Below are positions 6,489-14,339 of a DNA stretch of 64,000 bases, in pieces. The stretch's first letter is position 1, and each line of letters opens with the position of its first letter. The position numbers were made by a program, and so were the translations under genes. The stretch is from Sphingomonas bacterium (GTDB taxonomy: Bacteria; Pseudomonadota; Alphaproteobacteria; Sphingomonadales; Sphingomonadaceae): NCBI RefSeq assembly GCF_903642285.1, contig NZ_CAHJWJ010000002.1, positions 62,001-126,000 of the forward strand. The letters run 5' to 3'. The notes beneath the pieces were generated by a model. That model was not told where the DNA came from, ran no database searches, and saw nothing but the letters and a program-made list of their open reading frames with translations.

Positions 6489-8525
6489 ATGTTCGTTATG
6501 TCGATCGCGCTCGGCGGATGCTTGAAAGGCCCGCCGGTGGAATTCGGACTCACCGAGGATACCGGCGGACATATCACCTATGTGCTCGGTGCAGCGGTGG
6601 CGCTCGCTCGGCGCAGCGATGTCGATAGGATCGAAATCGTCACCCGGTTGATCGACGATCGGACGCTGGGCGCGGCGTATGCCGTACCCGAAGAGCGTAT
6701 CGCACGCAAACTGTACGTACGTCGTCTCGATACCGGCGACCGTCGCTACCTGTCGAAAGAGGCGGGCGTTGCCGATCGCCCGGCGTTCAGGAGCGCACTA
6801 ATCTGCTACATCGCGGGTTTGCCGCGCATGCCCGACCTGATCCACGCGCATTTCGCCGATGCGGGTGAGATTGCCTTGGCAGTACGGGATCGGTTCGGGA
6901 TCCCTTTTGTCTATACCGCACATTCGCTCGCCATCGAAAAGGCGGCGATTGCAAGCGACGAGACGTCTCTCGCGGTGCGAATACGGGAGGAGGATCGGAT
7001 CATCGGTGCCGCCGATGCGGTTATCGCCTCGTCGCGCGACGAGGCCGAGCGGCAGTTGATGTTGTATCCGTCCGCCTGTTCTTCGCGGATCCATTCCATT
7101 CCTCCCGGCGCTTCGCTCGACGGCCAGCAGCACGAAAACTTGGCGGAAGCGGAGCGGCTGGTCGCGCCCTTCCTTCGCGATCCCGCAAAGCCGATGATCC
7201 TCGCCATCGCACGGCCGGTCGCCAAGAAAAATCTTGCCGGACTGATCGAACTCTATGCCCTGGACGCGGACCTGCGCGCGCGCGCCAATCTGGTCATTCT
7301 CGCAGGGCTTCGCGACGGTCCCGGCACCGGCGAATGCGAGCAGCGGCAGGTGATCGGCTCGCTGCTCGAGCATCTCGACCGGCATGATCTCTACGGGTCG
7401 CTCGCGCTGCCCAAGCGGCACCGTCAGGAGGACGTCGCGTCGCTCTACGGTCTGGCGCGCGAGACCGGCGGAGTGTTCGCCAATGCGGCGTTCACCGAGC
7501 CCTATGGTTTGACGCTCACTGAGGCGGCGCTGCACGGCCTGCCGGTCGTCGCGACATGCCATGGCGGCGCGCCGGACATCGTCGCGGGCCTGGGTCATGG
7601 GTCGGTCGCCGATCCGCGAGACCCCGCCGGTTTCGCTGCGGCAATCCGCGCCCTGCTCGACGATCGCGGTCGTTGGGAGAAGGCGTCCGAGGCCGGTCGC
7701 CGCAACAGTAGGGCGCTAAACTGGAACAGCTATGCCGAGCGTTTCGTCGCGGTCATCAAACCGCTGATTGTCGAACAGTCTCTTCCAAGGGGCGAGCAAT
7801 CGCCGACGCGGTTGCTTCTGTGCGACATCGATAACACCGTCACGGGATGTCGCATCGGTGCGAGCGAACTGGCGCGGTACCTCGCGCGGGAAGTGCCGCT
7901 CGGATTCGGCGTCGCTACCGGGCGATCTTTGCAGGAGGCGTTGCGACTGCTGCGCGAATGGCAAATGCCGGACCCGCATGTGCTGATCACGTCCGTAGGC
8001 TCCGAAATCTATTGGTGGGAGGCCGGGCGGCTCGTTCCCGATGTCGCGTTCCGGGCCCATATCGATCAAGGCTGGGTGCCTGAACTAGTCGAGGCGCGAG
8101 TCGCGGCGATTCGTGACGTTCGGCCGCAACGGCCGGTCGAACAGCGCCGTCACAAACGCAGCTATCTGGTCGATGATCCGTCGGTCGTCGCCGCCGTCCG
8201 CGATGCGGTGGCGGACTTGCCGGTGCGTGTCGTCTACAGCCACGGCCGGTTCCTCGACATCCTGCCCGAAAGCGCGGGCAAGGGCATGGCGATGATCTGG
8301 GCGGCGCGCCGTCTCGGTATCCCGCGCGACCGGGTCTACGCCGCCGGCGATAGCGGCAACGACCTCGACATGCTGGCGATGTGCCGCAATCCTATTCTCG
8401 TCGCCAACCACAGCGATGAGCTTGCCTCGCTGGCGCGATCCGCTGGTGTCTATGTCTCGCGCCGCGCGCATGCCGCCGGCATTGTCGAAGGAATGCGCGC
8501 CTATGCGGGCCGCGTTGCGGCATGA
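6489..8525 (+). CDS. Bifunctional sucrose-phosphate-synthase-like glycosyltransferase fused to HAD phosphatase
   Basis: A 678-residue two-domain protein. Residues about 1-425 form a GT4 glycosyltransferase of the sucrose-phosphate / mannosylfructose-phosphate synthase type: DTGGHITYVLGAAVAL near 24-39, HAHFADAGEIA near 120, the nucleotide-sugar region AIARPVAKKNLAGLIELY and the E-x7-E region FTEPYGLTLTEAALHGLPVVAT near 337-358. Residues about 440-675 are a HAD-IIB phosphatase: DIDNT near 446-450, GVATGRS, SVGSEIYWW and AGDSGNDLDML near 618-628. The fusion suggests synthesis then dephosphorylation of a non-reducing disaccharide or glycosyl-phosphate. An ATG three codons downstream is an alternative start. 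The next gene overlaps its stop by 4 nt. Which sugars are used is not readable. Confidence 0.8.
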   Translation: MFVMSIALGGCLKGPPVEFGLTEDTGGHITYVLGAAVALARRSDVDRIEIVTRLIDDRTLGAAYAVPEERIARKLYVRRLDTGDRRYLSKEAGVADRPAFRSALICYIAGLPRMPDLIHAHFADAGEIALAVRDRFGIPFVYTAHSLAIEKAAIASDETSLAVRIREEDRIIGAADAVIASSRDEAERQLMLYPSACSSRIHSIPPGASLDGQQHENLAEAERLVAPFLRDPAKPMILAIARPVAKKNLAGLIELYALDADLRARANLVILAGLRDGPGTGECEQRQVIGSLLEHLDRHDLYGSLALPKRHRQEDVASLYGLARETGGVFANAAFTEPYGLTLTEAALHGLPVVATCHGGAPDIVAGLGHGSVADPRDPAGFAAAIRALLDDRGRWEKASEAGRRNSRALNWNSYAERFVAVIKPLIVEQSLPRGEQSPTRLLLCDIDNTVTGCRIGASELARYLAREVPLGFGVATGRSLQEALRLLREWQMPDPHVLITSVGSEIYWWEAGRLVPDVAFRAHIDQGWVPELVEARVAAIRDVRPQRPVEQRRHKRSYLVDDPSVVAAVRDAVADLPVRVVYSHGRFLDILPESAGKGMAMIWAARRLGIPRDRVYAAGDSGNDLDMLAMCRNPILVANHSDELASLARSAGVYVSRRAHAAGIVEGMRAYAGRVAA

Positions 8526-9655
8526 CCTGTCCGATCGGGTATTTCGTCCATCACCAGGGCCGCGGCCATGCCGAACGCGCGGCCGCCATCGTCAACGCCT
8601 TGTCGCCGGACAGGCCGGTGACCATATTCTCCGCACGCACCGACATCTTTCCGCCGCTTCGCCCGAACGTCGTGGTCCAGGCGATACCTTCCTTGTTCGA
8701 GGCACCAGCCGACCTCATCGCGCGGCCGGTTCTGGCAGTGGCACGCACCCCCTCGACCTTGCACTGCGCCCCGCTCGGCTGGGCCAGCATCACGCGGGCG
8801 GTGGCGTCGATCAGCCGCTGGTTCGACGCGGTTCGGCCCGCATTGTTCGTAACCGACGTCTCGGCGGAACTCGCACAACTGGCGCGTATCGCGTCGATAC
8901 CCTGCGTGCCGGTGTTGCAACATGGCGATCGTCGCGACCCCGGGCACATGGCCGCTTATGAATCGGCGGTCGGCATTCTTGCGCCCTATGCGCCCGCGCT
9001 CGAACAGGCGGATCGCCCCGACTGGATGCGGCGCAAGACATATTATGCGCCGGGCCTCGGCGTTCCGACGTTCGTCTGCACCAGGCAGGAGGCGCGCGAA
9101 ACGCTTGGTCTTGCGCAGGACGCCGACATCGTCCTTGTCGTGTCGGGCGGCGGCGGAACCGGCACGCCCGCCGCGCCGCTGACGATCGGTGCGCGCGCCG
9201 ATCCCGACGCACTGTGGCTGACGATCGGCATGGTGGAGCATCAATGGCACGAGACATCGCCCGGCAACCTTCGCCATCTCGGCTGGGTCGATGACCCGGC
9301 GACCCATATCGCGGCGGCCGACCGCATCGTGTCGTCGGCCGGCGATACCACGGTCCATATGATCGCGGCCGCCGGCCGGCCGTGGATCGTCATTCCCGAA
9401 TGGCGCTATTTCGACGAGCAATTGTGGAAGGCGCGCCTGCTCGCGACGGCGGGGGCCGCGGTCGCGCTCGAGCATTGGCCCTCGCATGTCGGAAGCTGGA
9501 CCGATGCCTGGGCACGTGCGATAGCGCTCGACCTGGCCGCGCAGCATGCGCTGGTCGACCCGTTCGCCGCGGACCATTGCGCCGCGTGGCTGGAAGCGCT
9601 GGCCGATAGCGTCGCCGCCGATCCCGCATGTTCACCTGTCCAGGGAAGCCGTTGA
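8522..9655 (+). CDS. Glycosyltransferase (GT-B, GT1/GT28-like)
   Basis: A 377-residue cytoplasmic GT-B transferase. The N-terminal GYFVHHQGRGHAERAAAI (residues 6-23) has the glycine-histidine loop of GT28/MurG-like enzymes. The C-terminal half has VLVVSGGGGTGTP and VSSAGDTTVHMIAAAGRPWIVIPE, the nucleotide-sugar donor site typical of GT1/GT28. The start overlaps the upstream stop as ATGA, so it is coupled to the SPS-like gene. It probably adds a sugar to the product or lipid carrier made by this cluster. Acceptor and donor are unknown. Confidence 0.75.
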   Translation: MTCPIGYFVHHQGRGHAERAAAIVNALSPDRPVTIFSARTDIFPPLRPNVVVQAIPSLFEAPADLIARPVLAVARTPSTLHCAPLGWASITRAVASISRWFDAVRPALFVTDVSAELAQLARIASIPCVPVLQHGDRRDPGHMAAYESAVGILAPYAPALEQADRPDWMRRKTYYAPGLGVPTFVCTRQEARETLGLAQDADIVLVVSGGGGTGTPAAPLTIGARADPDALWLTIGMVEHQWHETSPGNLRHLGWVDDPATHIAAADRIVSSAGDTTVHMIAAAGRPWIVIPEWRYFDEQLWKARLLATAGAAVALEHWPSHVGSWTDAWARAIALDLAAQHALVDPFAADHCAAWLEALADSVAADPACSPVQGSR

Positions 9656-10563
9656 TGAGCCTGTCCATTTGCACCATCGGCCATGGTCGGGCCGATCATC
9701 TGCTGAACCTGATCGAAGGCCTGCGGCGGCAGGTTCTGCCGCCCGCCGAAATCGTGATCGCGGTCATGCAGGACGACCCCTACGACCTTCCCGACGCCGG
9801 CTTTCCGGTGCGCCAGATCATGATGGACGACCGCGGTCTGGCACTTGCCGCCGCGCGCAACGCCGCCGCGCAGGCCGCAACGAGCGACAAGATCGCCTTT
9901 CTCGACATCGATTGTATTCCGGCACCGGATTTCGTCGCCGATTATACGAGCCTGCTCGATCGCGGCGAGGCACTATTGATGGGCGAGATGCTGTATCTGC
10001 CCGCCGGCGCGACACAGGACGGCATCGATTACGACCGCTTCGCCGGCACCGCCGTTCTTCATTCGGAACGGGCGGGGCCGCCCGACGACATGATCGGCGA
10101 ATGCAGCGACTATCGCTGCTTCTGGTCGCTGAACTTCGCGATGCACCGCGCCGCGTTCGACCGGGTCGGCGGGTTCGACGAGCGCTACCGCGGCTATGGC
10201 GGCGAGGACACCGATTTCGGTAGGGTCGTGTCGATCAGCGGGCTGCCGATCAGATGGTGCCGCGGCGCGCTCGCCTATCACCAATATCACCCGCATCACA
10301 TGCCGCCCGTCCATCACATCGACAGCGTCATCGCCAACGCCACGCTGTTCGCGGAAAAATGGGGCCATTACACGATGGAGCATTGGCTGCAGTGTTTCGA
10401 GCTGATGGGGCTTGTCCGGATGGACGGCCCGCGCCCGGTGCGCGTGCGGGAGGTAACCGAGGACGACTTGGCGTTGACTCGCCAGCAAGCGCATGAACCC
10501 TATGCGAGCGCTGCAACCGTATTCCGGCTGCTGACCGGGCGCGCGGCTATGGCTGCGGCGTAA
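9655..10563 (+). CDS. Family 2 glycosyltransferase
   Basis: A 302-residue GT-A enzyme. ATG 9655 overlaps the upstream stop as TGATG and directly starts the first strand (MSLSICTIGHGRADHLLNLI), so I prefer it to the ATG at 9628. The metal-binding DxD is FLDIDCIP near residue 82, and the acceptor-side signature GGFDERYRGYGGEDTDFG near 176-193 resembles GT2/GT27-like transferases. No membrane segment is present. The last 64 nt overlap the 3' end of the minus-strand GT4 gene. Confidence 0.8.
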   Translation: MSLSICTIGHGRADHLLNLIEGLRRQVLPPAEIVIAVMQDDPYDLPDAGFPVRQIMMDDRGLALAAARNAAAQAATSDKIAFLDIDCIPAPDFVADYTSLLDRGEALLMGEMLYLPAGATQDGIDYDRFAGTAVLHSERAGPPDDMIGECSDYRCFWSLNFAMHRAAFDRVGGFDERYRGYGGEDTDFGRVVSISGLPIRWCRGALAYHQYHPHHMPPVHHIDSVIANATLFAEKWGHYTMEHWLQCFELMGLVRMDGPRPVRVREVTEDDLALTRQQAHEPYASAATVFRLLTGRAAMAAA

Positions 10564-11585
10564 GCGGCTTCGTAACCGTCGAGCATCGCGTCGACCGAGA
10601 AGACCCGTTCCACGCGCTGACGGCACGCCCGCCGCGACAGACCCATCGCCGCATCGATGGCACCCGGCAGTGCGTTCGCATCCTGCGCAAGCACGCCGCA
10701 ATCGCCGATCACCTCGCGCATCGCCCCGCGATCGATCGCGGCGACGGGGACGCCGCACGCCATCGCCTCGACATTCACGAGGCCAAACGGTTCGTCCCAC
10801 ATCGGCGTCGACACCAGCACCGACGCAGCCCCGAGCATGCTCGCCAGCTCGGGGCCATGCAGGAGGCCGCGATAGATTCGGTCCGCGTCGAGCCGTGGCG
10901 CGACCTCCGCATCGAAATAATCCATGCAATCGATCGGCCCGACGACATCGAGTGGAATACCGAGCGTTTTTGCGGCCTCGATCGCCACCGCCGTTCCCTT
11001 GTTGGGCGTCACTCGACCACACCAGACGGCACGTCCGTTGCCTTGCGGCACGAACGGCCATGCCGCGAGATCGATGCCGTTATATACGACCGTCGCCGAG
11101 CCCGGGGGAACCGACCACCAGCTGGCCAGATGCGCATGCGACGTCGTCGTCTCACGCAGCCACGGCACCGCGTTGCGGGCCACCGCATCCGCGAGCCCGC
11201 CAAACGGTGGAATATGAAGCGAGGTCACCATCGGCTGACCGACCCGCGCCGCCCAGTTCAGCAAGGTCGGATGCATCGTATTGTTATGAACGACGTCGAA
11301 ACCGTCACGTTCGATCATCATGGCCGCGGTTTCGAAAGCATCGTCCTGTATCTGCGACAGCTCGGCCGAATTCATCCACAGCGCCCATGGCAGCGTCGTC
11401 TCGTGATGGCGAGGTGTCAGCGCCCGCAGCGGCAGCGTCGCGTCGCTGTCTCCGGCGGCGAACAGCGTGACGTCGTGCCCCCGTGCCACGAGCGCCCGGG
11501 TCAGCAGATGGCTATGCGCCTCCATGCCCCCCATGAACGGCGGCGCGATCGGGTAGCGGAGGTGAGCGACGACGGCGATGCGCAT
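10500..11585 (-). CDS. Family 4 glycosyltransferase
   Basis: A 361-residue GT-B transferase. The N-terminus MRIAVVAHLRYPIAPPFMGG with GGMEAHSHLLTRALVARGHDV is the acceptor domain. VVYNGIDLAAW, VWCGRVTPNKG and the E-x7-E element EPFGLVNVEAMACGVPV near 273 form the GT4 donor domain. The stop (TAG, 10500-10502) lies inside the coding end of the plus-strand GT2 gene. It is divergent in orientation from the other three glycosyltransferases but probably serves the same glycan or glycoside. Confidence 0.8.
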   Translation of the reverse strand: MRIAVVAHLRYPIAPPFMGGMEAHSHLLTRALVARGHDVTLFAAGDSDATLPLRALTPRHHETTLPWALWMNSAELSQIQDDAFETAAMMIERDGFDVVHNNTMHPTLLNWAARVGQPMVTSLHIPPFGGLADAVARNAVPWLRETTTSHAHLASWWSVPPGSATVVYNGIDLAAWPFVPQGNGRAVWCGRVTPNKGTAVAIEAAKTLGIPLDVVGPIDCMDYFDAEVAPRLDADRIYRGLLHGPELASMLGAASVLVSTPMWDEPFGLVNVEAMACGVPVAAIDRGAMREVIGDCGVLAQDANALPGAIDAAMGLSRRACRQRVERVFSVDAMLDGYEAAYAAAIAARPVSSRNTVAALA

Positions 11586-11750
11586 TTCGATCGTCTTAGA
11601 AAGGGTCCGGCATCGATGTCCACCGTCCTGTAGCGGTTTATCGATATCGTTTCCCGCTGGAGTGGATATTCAGCCGTCGGGTTTTGATGTCCCGTAAAGT
11701 CCGGAGGGTTCGGCAGGGACCCGGTGTCGTATCCTGACCGGCAGTGGACA

Positions 11751-13157
11751 CTACCCAAGCTTCAACCGCACGAATGCCATGCCGCTCGTGCGGTCGCCGC
11801 CATAGGACGGGTCGAGCCCGCCGGGGGTAAGCGAGCGCGCGACGAGGCCACCAATGCCGACCTTCACGTTGCGGGTCAGTCGGAAGTCGCGGATCGTCCC
11901 GACCGATGCCTTGCCGACCGTGAATTGGGGACCATGAATCTGGCCTGGCGCGGGCAGCAGTTCATCGGTGTCGATCCGCTCGGCCCGTGCGAACACGGTC
12001 CAGCGATCGTCCGGCTTCACCGTCGCTTCGATCAGATAGGCGTCGAGCCCGGGACCGCGATGTCCGTCCGCATCGATCTCCGTCTTGCGGCCCCATGCGG
12101 CCGTCGCCGCGAAATAGCCGCGCGCGCCGATCGCCTTCGTGTAGATCGCGCTTGCCGACCAGCGCTCCTGATCCTCCTGCGGGGTAAGCTGCTCGGGCGA
12201 TTTGATCCGCGCCCATGATGCTTGCAGTGCCAGCGTTGCGGTCGGGTTCCAGCTTGCGCGGACGGCCGTGGAGTCGAACCTGGGTGCCTCGATGTCGTAG
12301 CGGTTCTGGTCCGGCTCGCGCCCCTTGAACCGTGACGCCTCGATCTTGACGCCGTCTTCGATCAGTCCTGCGGTCACGACGCCGAAGGTGATGTGGGTGG
12401 AATCGAACCAGTGATGCGTGATCGGCGCTTCCGGCGAGTCCATGATCGACAAGCGGTGCATGAACGACCCGGGGCCGAATGCGGGTTCGCCCGGCAGCCC
12501 CGCGTAGACGAACACCGATGCGTCCTCGCCGATGCGACGGCTGTAGGAACCGGACAGCTCCATGAATAGGTCGTGCGGGTGCTGGCGGTCTACCAGCGGC
12601 GTCCGCCCGTCGGCGGTCTCCCCGGCCGCGAGCAGCAGCGGATAGCCGCGGCTGCCCATCAACGGGTCGGGCGACAGCATCGCGCGGAACGCCACGGTGT
12701 CGTGCGCGCTGAGCGCATTTGTCGCCATGCCCATCACCATACCCGAGGCGAAGAAACGATCGCCGCCGCGTGGGCCGCTCTGGTCGTCGTACACGCCGTT
12801 TAGCATCGCTTGGCCCATGATCGTCCAGTTGCCCGCCATTCGCATCACGCCCTGCACCGGGCTCGCATCGGGTTGCCACGCGGTTCCCGACGCCTCGCGC
12901 ATCATCGAATAGGGACCGAACGCGGCGGGCATCCGCATCGTCTTCCGGTCGCCGTCCGTCATGCTCATGCCGGGCATAGCGGCCATGCCGTCATGCCGGT
13001 CCGCCGATGTCTCTGCCGGAGCGGGGGTGGGCGACGGGGCGGGGGCGTTCGGCATGGTCATGCCGGGCATGGCCTGCGCGAATGCCGATCCCGGTGCCGG
13101 GAGGGCCATGGCCGCAAGCAAAAGACGGGTATGCGCTCGGGCAGTAAACCGCTGCAT
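11751..13157 (-). CDS. Met-rich outer-membrane beta-barrel protein, probable copper response
   Basis: A 468-residue exported protein. A signal peptide (LLLAAMALPAPGSAFA) ends near residue 28. The next 60 residues are Met/His/Pro-rich (QAMPGMTMPNAP, MAAMPGMSM), which suits Cu(I) binding. From about residue 95 to the end, alternating short strands with aromatic girdles (for example ASVFVYAGLPGEPAF, GYFAATAAWG) and a terminal FVRLKLG look like a beta-barrel. It is divergent from csoR, 63 nt away, with a CsoR-type box in between, so copper induction is likely. I know of no biochemical function for this family; a porin-like role in metal handling is an inference. Confidence 0.65.
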   Translation of the reverse strand: MQRFTARAHTRLLLAAMALPAPGSAFAQAMPGMTMPNAPAPSPTPAPAETSADRHDGMAAMPGMSMTDGDRKTMRMPAAFGPYSMMREASGTAWQPDASPVQGVMRMAGNWTIMGQAMLNGVYDDQSGPRGGDRFFASGMVMGMATNALSAHDTVAFRAMLSPDPLMGSRGYPLLLAAGETADGRTPLVDRQHPHDLFMELSGSYSRRIGEDASVFVYAGLPGEPAFGPGSFMHRLSIMDSPEAPITHHWFDSTHITFGVVTAGLIEDGVKIEASRFKGREPDQNRYDIEAPRFDSTAVRASWNPTATLALQASWARIKSPEQLTPQEDQERWSASAIYTKAIGARGYFAATAAWGRKTEIDADGHRGPGLDAYLIEATVKPDDRWTVFARAERIDTDELLPAPGQIHGPQFTVGKASVGTIRDFRLTRNVKVGIGGLVARSLTPGGLDPSYGGDRTSGMAFVRLKLG

Positions 13158-13194
13158 GACGAACTCCGGGCCGACGATCCAGCCTATGCCAAAG

Positions 13195-13209
13195 TGCCCC
13201 CTGGGGGTA
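13195..13209. promoter_or_regulatory. Probable CsoR operator
   Basis: TGCCCCCTGGGGGTA is a near-perfect G/C-tract palindrome of the form known for CsoR/RcnR-family operators. It lies 11 nt upstream of csoR and 37 nt upstream of the divergent outer-membrane protein gene, so it could repress both. Confidence 0.7.
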
Positions 13210-13220
13210 TGTAGGTATCT

Positions 13221-13520
13221 ATGGCGTTAAATGCTTGCCCGGACCACCCCCATGCCGATCATCGCAAACAGCTTGGTCGCCTGCACCGCGTCGAAGGCCA
13301 GGTGCGCGGCATCGCCGCGATGGTCGAGGACGGGCGCTACTGCATCGACATTCTGACGCAGCTTCACGCGGCGCGCGCCGCGCTCGCGCGTATCGAACGC
13401 GACGTGCTCGACGATCATGCCGCCGCCTGCGTCGCGCAGGCGGTCGCGTCGGGTGACCCGGAGGCGCAACGGGCAAAGCTGGCCGAACTGACCGAACTGC
13501 TGCGCCGCGCGCTTCGCTGA
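13221..13520 (+). CDS. csoR: CsoR-type copper-sensing repressor
   Basis: A 99-residue all-helical repressor of the CsoR/RcnR/FrmR family. The signature HRKQLGRLHRVEGQVRGIAAMV is present. The ligands are Cys41, His66 and Cys70, giving C-x24-H-x3-C, which is exactly the Cu(I) site spacing known for Mycobacterium tuberculosis CsoR (Cys36, His61, Cys65). RcnR-type nickel/cobalt sensors use additional N-terminal His ligands. The N-terminus here has extra His and Cys (ACPDHPHADH), so another metal is not excluded. It presumably binds the G/C box upstream and loses affinity when Cu(I) is bound. A weak purine stretch precedes the ATG. Confidence 0.85.
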   Translation: MALNACPDHPHADHRKQLGRLHRVEGQVRGIAAMVEDGRYCIDILTQLHAARAALARIERDVLDDHAAACVAQAVASGDPEAQRAKLAELTELLRRALR

Positions 13521-13537
13521 TCCCGCGTTGCCCCGGC

Positions 13538-14170
13538 TTAACGCGCCATGCCGTCCAACCGGCTTTCCAGGCCATGGAACGCGAATGCCTCGATGGCATC
13601 GCCGAGGCGGTCGACCGTAAGACCCTTGGCATCCGGAGCCCATTTCGCAAGCCAGATCAGCGTTCCGAGCAGCAGTTGAACGACAAGTGCGCTTTCGCAT
13701 GGGGCAACGCTGCCATCGGATATGCCCTGATCGATCAGCGTTTTCAGCTTGTCGCTGAGTCTGTCGCCCCATGCGCCGATCTTTATTCTCTGCATCTCTT
13801 CGAGGTATGAGTAGTCCCCGAAATATAATTGCTGACCGTTCTGTGTGGAGTCCTCGAGGAAGGCGTGAAGGAACCGGCGTAGTTTCTCGATCCCGGTTCC
13901 ATCCGCTTGATCGGTCTTTTCGAGCAGTCCTTCGAAGCGCTCCAGCGAGGATACGTGACACTCGTAGACCAACGCCTGCTTATTGGGGAAATAATAGTAA
14001 AGCGTCGCATCTCGAAGGTCCAGGCTGGCGGCGATTTCCGTCATCGTCGCCAATGCAAAGCTCTTGGCGTTGATGATGCCGGTTGCGGCGCGCATGATCT
14101 CGAGGCGTTTCTTCGCGGACTTGCGGCCCCGCGCGGTCGGTTTCGGTACCGCGTTCACACCCTGTTCCAT
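13538..14170 (-). CDS. TetR-family repressor of the adjacent ketone-oxidation operon
   Basis: A 210-residue TetR protein. The helix-turn-helix is MTEIAASLDLRDATLYYYFPNKQALVYECH at about 43-72; this holds the family LYYYFPNK recognition-helix motif. The remainder is the helical ligand domain. It is transcribed divergently from the TonB receptor gene with a 169-nt gap holding a short palindrome, so autoregulation and control of the operon are likely. The preceding RGRKSAKKR stretch is a basic N-terminal arm. The ligand is presumably the operon substrate or a metabolite (inference). Confidence 0.85.
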   Translation of the reverse strand: MEQGVNAVPKPTARGRKSAKKRLEIMRAATGIINAKSFALATMTEIAASLDLRDATLYYYFPNKQALVYECHVSSLERFEGLLEKTDQADGTGIEKLRRFLHAFLEDSTQNGQQLYFGDYSYLEEMQRIKIGAWGDRLSDKLKTLIDQGISDGSVAPCESALVVQLLLGTLIWLAKWAPDAKGLTVDRLGDAIEAFAFHGLESRLDGMAR

Positions 14171-14244
14171 TCACCGCTCCCAAGCGCGCGTCATCCGGCA
14201 TCCGTTCATAGGCATGCGAACCGAACCGGCAAGAACCGAAGCCG

Positions 14245-14257
14245 CTAGAAACTCTAG
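14245..14257. promoter_or_regulatory. Palindrome, possible TetR operator
   Basis: CTAGA-AAC-TCTAG is a perfect 5-bp inverted repeat with a 3-nt centre, in the TetR/TonB-receptor intergenic region. It is followed closely by a second TTAGG copy of the CTAGG half (14263 region). It is short, so the assignment is tentative. Confidence 0.35.
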
Positions 14258-14339
14258 GTTGCATTAGGTTTTCGTTTGGCGCATCAGGACGGCGATAAGT
14301 CCCGGATGACTCGGGGCGGTCGGAACCTAGGAGCGGTTG

